This document shows positions 8,239 to 11,280 of a stretch of DNA of 11,280 bases, piece by piece. Both the position numbers and the translations under genes were made by a program. Location of the stretch: the NCBI GenBank assembly GCA_033297205.1, contig MU859521.1, positions 1 through 11,280 of the forward strand, in the 5' to 3' direction. The notes under the pieces were generated by a model. It had not been told where the DNA came from and searched no databases. It worked only from the letters and a program-made list of their open reading frames with translations. The stretch comes from Pseudoneurospora amorphoporcata (lineage: Eukaryota; Ascomycota; Sordariomycetes; Sordariales; Sordariaceae). Position 1 is the first letter of the stretch, and each line of letters starts with the position of its first letter.

Positions 8239-8606
8239 TATGACGAACGGCAATCTGATCTACCTAAGTGGGATAGCTCAAAGTAAAGACTATTAATACT
8301 ATTTAGTAAAGCCAAAAGGTTCACAACAAGTATAGTAGCGTTATACGTGTCTCGGTGATAAAGATCAATTGACTACTGTCGAACTTATTTGACAATTTGC
8401 GTTTTCTAGTCGCCCTTATATCTATTTTGAGTCTTGCTTGCTCACTCGCGACTCCTGCTCACCGTGAGCACTTGCTTGGCGTGAGCACTATAGTACCACG
8501 CCTTCCTAGCCAATCCTAGACCTTGGGGTTACATCAACCAGTCCTAGAGTGGTGATGGTCTCCCAGCAGTCTAGTCAGCCCATGTGTCCTGCTTAAGTTC
8601 GTAACA
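8239..8606 (-). repeat. 5' LTR of gypsy-A
   Basis: A 368-bp LTR with the same outer start (TGTTACGAACTTAAG on the minus strand) as the 3' LTR. Its inner terminus reads TA instead of TG at 8239-8240, a RIP-type change. Of 13 differences in the shared 147 bp, 11 are G-to-A or C-to-T in this copy. From about 8386 to 8593 it no longer aligns with the other LTR except for the palindromic half-site array. Its outer edge cuts the HET gene. Confidence 0.88.
8440..8486. promoter_or_regulatory. U3 half-site array in the 5' LTR
   Basis: GCTCAC at 8440 and 8457, GTGAGC at 8464 and 8481, each half-site 17, 7 and 17 bp from the previous one. The central pair forms TGCTCAC-C-GTGAGCA. Same order and nearly the same spacing as in the 3' LTR (14, 9, 17). 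Confidence 0.55.
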
Positions 8607-8878
8607 TACATCGAGATTACTGCATTGAACGAACTATATGGATAGATGCTATTTGCATCAACCAAGGAGACAATAAAGAAAAAGGACACCAAGTTCAATC
8701 TATGGCGAAGATTTACGCTAAAGCAAGTTACGTAATTGTTTGCCTTGGAGAGGAGGCAGCCGGTAGCGACCAAGCGCTCAAAGAAATACGCATCGCAGCC
8801 GAGCTGTCTACAAGACGATTAGACAATAAAGCGGGAATCCTTACACTGCTTCAACGACCGTGGTTTCAGCGCATTTGG

Positions 8879-8933
8879 GTAAGAGAACTAATATCAAAGT
8901 ATTATAACTAAGAAAGCTGATAGATTAACGCAG
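8879..8933 (+). other. Intron of the HET gene
   Basis: GTAAGA donor at 8879, GCTGAT branch-like site at 8916-8921, CAG acceptor ending at 8933. Removal joins RPWFQRIW to VLQEVAAARY in frame and restores the continuous HET motif, so the splice sites are convincing and not destroyed by mutation. Confidence 0.88.
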
Positions 8934-10038
8934 GTGCTTCAGGAAGTTGCCGCGGCTCGCTATATCCTGATCAAGTGTGGTTCTGCTGAGGTTGACGGAT
9001 TTTTATTTTGCTTAGGCCTAAAGGCATTGAACCTGTCCAATGAACTTCCCGCAGACCTACGGGCCCGAATCCTTTCAGTAACCTACCTTATAAGGAGCGC
9101 AATCTTCCGGCCTAAATACGCGACCAGTTAATCAAACAACTTTTCTCTTAACATACGCCCTCTGGGTGAATTGATAGAGATGTACCGCACCCGCGAAGCT
9201 ACGGATCGTCGCGATAAAGTATATACTTTACTCGGTATGTGTTCTGATAATCCAACCGCAGTAGGATTATTCGCCGACTACAAGATTCCATAGAAACAAC
9301 TCTTCAACAAACTCATCCACTTCTTCCTATCTGAATTGGTCTTTGTAGACCTTTCGGACGATAAGGAGATTGCCATTATTGAGGGCAAGGGCTGCATTCT
9401 TAGCGAAGTGTCCTCGGTCGAGAGAAATGCTACTTGGGAAGATAGATAAGATGTAGCCATTACTTGGAGTAATGTTCCTAGCTATATTTGCGTGAAGGAA
9501 GTATGGAGTTCTTCTTGGACTCTCTTAACTACGGTAAAATTTGTTAAAAAAGGAGATGTCGTCTGTCTTCTTTAAGGAGCGTCGAGACCTACGATCCTTA
9601 GGCCATACAACGATCACTGGGCAGTTATCATGATTGCAGTTTCCCTAGCAGGCGATCCACAAGCTACGACCGGAGATATCAAACAATCGATAACGGTCTT
9701 TCTACATAATTTTCTACTTATCTAGGATTAGGATATAGATCCAAGCAAGCAGCAAGATAAAAATAACCACGACTACTTTGTAAGCATTTTAGAGCATTCA
9801 AAGACAGGGTTGGAAGGTTGTTGAAATGCGGCGACTAGGATACGGAATGTTAGATTGGCATTACAAGAGGTGAAACAGTATGGAGTTGCAGTGAAGAATC
9901 TTCGGGAAGAAACGGCGGTTCTTGAGAGGGCATTGAGGAGCATGAGCAACTTAAAAAAGACTTGCCTAGGTCCCGAGGATTCAGAAAAGGAAGATGCAAA
10001 GGAAACAATCGTAAATCAACTTATTGAGGACAAGGGCC

Positions 10039-10511
10039 AATGGACGCTTCTATACTTGGCAGCAGGAAACAGGCATGAGACGGTCGTAAAATTGCTTCTC
10101 GACACCGGCAAGGTCAACTTGCATAGGTAGGAGCTACGGACGGCGCTGTGGCTTGCGGAGCAAAAAAGCTATAAAGCGATCGTTAAGGTGCTTTTCGATA
10201 CTGGCAAGGTTGACGCAGATGCTAAGGATAAGAATGAACAGACAGCGCTGCATCGAGCAGCGATAACTGGGTATGAGGTAGTCGTTCAGCTGCTTCTCGA
10301 TATTGGCAAGGTTGACGTAGGTGCTAAGGACGGGGCTGGACGGACAGCGCTGCATATAGCGGCAGAAAATAGGCATGAGACAGTTGTTAAGCTGCTTCTC
10401 GATACTGGCAAGTTTGACGCAGATGCTAAGGGTCAGTATAGACACACAGCGCTGTATATAGCGGCAGCGAATAGGTATGAGGCGGTTGTTAAACTACTCA
10501 GCCCTGTATCC
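10039..10511 (+). repeat. Ankyrin repeats encoded by tandem ~102-bp units
   Basis: About five repeats with the pattern TALHxAA...GxxxVVxLLLDTGKVD. The LL(F/L)D codon block starts at about 10095, 10191, 10293 and 10395, spaced 96, 102 and 102 bp; the last, partial copy near 10497 ends in SPVS and the stop. The first spacing lacks two codons, and the stop at 10128 falls in that unit. Similarity at DNA level suggests recent unit duplication, as in many HET/NLR-like fungal proteins where repeat number varies. Confidence 0.85.
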
Positions 10512-10514
10512 TAA

Positions 10515-11040
10515 GAGGCAGGCTTGGAGGACAACTCCACCTCGAGTTAGCCTTTCTCAATCTTTCCTCCTGCAAGAATTGATCTTAGTTTACTCCCTAA
10601 TCTTTATTATTTAGCTTGAATAGGATAGTTCTTAGATTACTTGCAACGGCCAGAACGTATTATGGCTGCTACTGAATTACTTAACCGTTTAGTTGTAACC
10701 TTTAGGGATGGATGATATCCATTGGCAGCATATTAGGACTGGTTTGGTTTATTGGTTTCTCGCAAGATATATAATGTATTCTATGCCTTTCTCAAGTCCT
10801 TTCTTTTTATTTCATTTTTCTAGCTACCAGAAGGGTCTGGGAGGATAGGCAAATTTATAGGAAATTTGTAAATTCCGGTAACCTTCTACTGTTATCAAGC
10901 TGACGTATTTCCATTACGAAGCAAGACGATTCCATCCCTTGACTCTCCTTTTGCAGGTGCCTGTGCGGTCTAGATGCTACGTGATTAACCTGTGACTGCC
11001 CAGTTGTCACAGGGTTATCCCGTGACATTGTCGCACTGTA
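10515..11040. other. Intergenic region after the HET-ankyrin gene
   Basis: No convincing coding frame on either strand. It should hold the 3' end of the HET gene and the promoter side of the next gene. Composition is AT-leaning to about 10860 and more balanced after that. A perfect 8-bp inverted repeat, CCTGTGAC-9nt-GTCACAGG, lies at 10989-11013. Confidence 0.5.
10989..11013. promoter_or_regulatory. Inverted repeat upstream of the right-hand gene
   Basis: CCTGTGAC and GTCACAGG are perfect complements separated by 9 nt. Another GTGAC follows at 11022. It could be a factor-binding dyad or a short hairpin; the role is unknown. Confidence 0.4.
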
Positions 11041-11054
11041 CGTGCGCGCGCACG
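11041..11054. promoter_or_regulatory. 14-bp perfect palindrome CGTGCGCGCGCACG
   Basis: A self-complementary, alternating purine-pyrimidine stretch, CG-rich in a region otherwise depleted of such sites, about 100 bp before a likely start codon. It could be a factor site or a Z-DNA-prone tract. No factor can be named. Confidence 0.4.
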
Positions 11055-11155
11055 GACTGGCCTGTCTTGGCTCTCGCCCATATAGCCAGTCCTCCACGCA
11101 CATCCTCCTTTTCTCTCCTTCGCACAACAACTTATATCTTACCATACCTCCGACG

Positions 11156-11280
11156 ATGCCCTCTCGCCCCGTAATACCAGTCATAGCCAAGCTTGGTACA
11201 GTCGTAGAGGCCTCGATTCTCCTCGATCGGATAAGTGGTCTCTTCCTTGGTGGTGCTTGGGTGAGTCAACACACTTGAAG
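11156..11280 (+). CDS. Possible first exon of an unidentified gene, runs off the window
   Basis: ATG at 11156 follows a pyrimidine-rich tract (11101-11120, CT-rich) and CACAACAAC, a usual fungal leader. It opens 35 codons, rich in small hydrophobic residues (LGTVVEASILLDRISGLFLGG), up to a consensus donor GTGAGT at 11261. If unspliced, the frame ends five codons later at 11276-11278. The product is not recognised. The call rests on promoter-like context and the donor site only. Confidence 0.35.

Larger units (their letters stand above)
1453..8606 (-). mobile_element. Gypsy-A: Ty3/gypsy chromovirus, degenerate, possibly chimeric
   Basis: A 7.15-kb LTR retrotransposon on the minus strand in the order 5' LTR, leader, gag with zinc knuckle, -1 frameshift signal, protease, RT, RNase H, integrase, chromodomain, polypurine tract, 3' LTR. 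RT before integrase, with a C-terminal chromodomain, marks a Ty3/gypsy chromovirus. Gag-pol holds more than 40 in-frame stops but essentially no indels. In the shared half of the LTRs most differences are G-to-A or C-to-T in the 5' LTR copy, consistent with RIP. The two LTRs agree over about 147 bp and then diverge, no target-site duplication is visible (ATAAG before 1453, TACAT after 8606), and the two flanks are unrelated. A plus-strand gene lies between the end of pol and the 3' LTR. This copy cannot encode working gag-pol. Confidence 0.92.
8607..10514 (+). pseudogene. HET-domain/ankyrin-repeat gene, 5'-truncated, eight stops
   Basis: Exon 1 (from 8609, next to the LTR, to 8878) enters in mid-HET domain with IWIDAICINQ, then MAKIYAKASYVIVCLGEE and RPWFQRIW. 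After a 55-bp intron, exon 2 continues VLQEVAAARY and keeps one frame to the TAA at 10512-10514. A middle region (DRRDKVYTLLG, about 9208-9240) is the usual HET continuation. An RSMSNLKK linker follows at about 9933 and then ankyrin repeats. In-frame stops lie at 9129, 9291, 9447, 9573, 9723, 9729, 9822 and 10128; most fit CAR or TGG codons turned into stops. No frameshift is present. HET proteins trigger cell death on non-self fusion in filamentous ascomycetes. The N-terminal part of the HET domain and the start codon are missing and are not found left of gypsy-A. A decayed member of an expanded HET-ankyrin family is the likely reading. Confidence 0.9.

Noticed and set aside
8109..8324. Minus-strand frame crossing the 5' LTR edge into the leader
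   Set aside because: It spans LTR and leader in a frame different from gag and has no gag-like content.
1448..8611. Target-site duplication around gypsy-A
   Set aside because: ATAAG at the left and TACAT at the right do not match at 4 or 5 bp, even allowing for RIP-type transitions.
10134..10445. Minus-strand frame with internal repeats
   Set aside because: The repeats are the complement of the ankyrin units on the plus strand.
10855..11190. Minus-strand frame of 111 codons
   Set aside because: It covers the likely promoter of the right-hand gene, has no recognisable domain and no supporting leader context.

Overview
The window looks like accessory, transposon-rich DNA of a filamentous ascomycete (Pezizomycotina). 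The basis is a HET (heterokaryon incompatibility) domain gene with a 55-bp intron, two Ty3/gypsy-type retrotransposons, and damage typical of repeat-induced point mutation (RIP). Reading frames stay in register over kilobases. They are broken almost only by stop codons of the kind CAG/CAA/TGG to TAG/TAA/TGA and by replacements such as Asp to Asn. All calls come from reading the sequence; no database search was made.

Layout. Bases 1-133 hold nothing recognisable. Bases 134-1452 are a very AT-rich remnant of a first Ty3/gypsy element (gypsy-B, minus strand): part of the integrase, a polypurine tract and a probable 3' LTR. Bases 1453-8606 are a second, nearly full-length Ty3/gypsy chromovirus (gypsy-A, minus strand): 5' LTR 8239-8606, short leader, gag 8179-6134, a predicted -1 frameshift site at 6176-6170, pol 6176-2475 (protease, RT, RNase H, integrase, chromodomain), polypurine tract, and 3' LTR 1453-1833. 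Gag-pol carries dozens of stops and has lost catalytic residues in protease, RT, RNase H and integrase, so this copy is dead as an autonomous element. On the plus strand, opposite the pol 3' end, is an open two-exon reading frame (2029-2608) for a small Zn2Cys6-like, coiled-coil protein.

Bases 8607-10514 are a HET-ankyrin gene on the plus strand. It lost its 5' end at the gypsy-A 5' LTR and is interrupted by eight in-frame stops. Bases 10515-11155 are intergenic, with palindromes at 10987-11054, followed by a possible new gene start at 11156 that leaves the window.

The most interesting points are: (1) the phase-correct GGGAAAC slippery site, 5-nt spacer and stem-loop at the gag-pol junction; (2) the antisense Zn2Cys6-like gene, open while gag-pol is riddled with stops; (3) evidence that gypsy-A is a chimera, since its LTRs share the R/U5-side half but not most of U3, there is no target-site duplication, and the flanks are unrelated (integrase on the left, HET gene on the right); and (4) a four-half-site GCTCAC/GTGAGC array kept in both diverged U3 regions.
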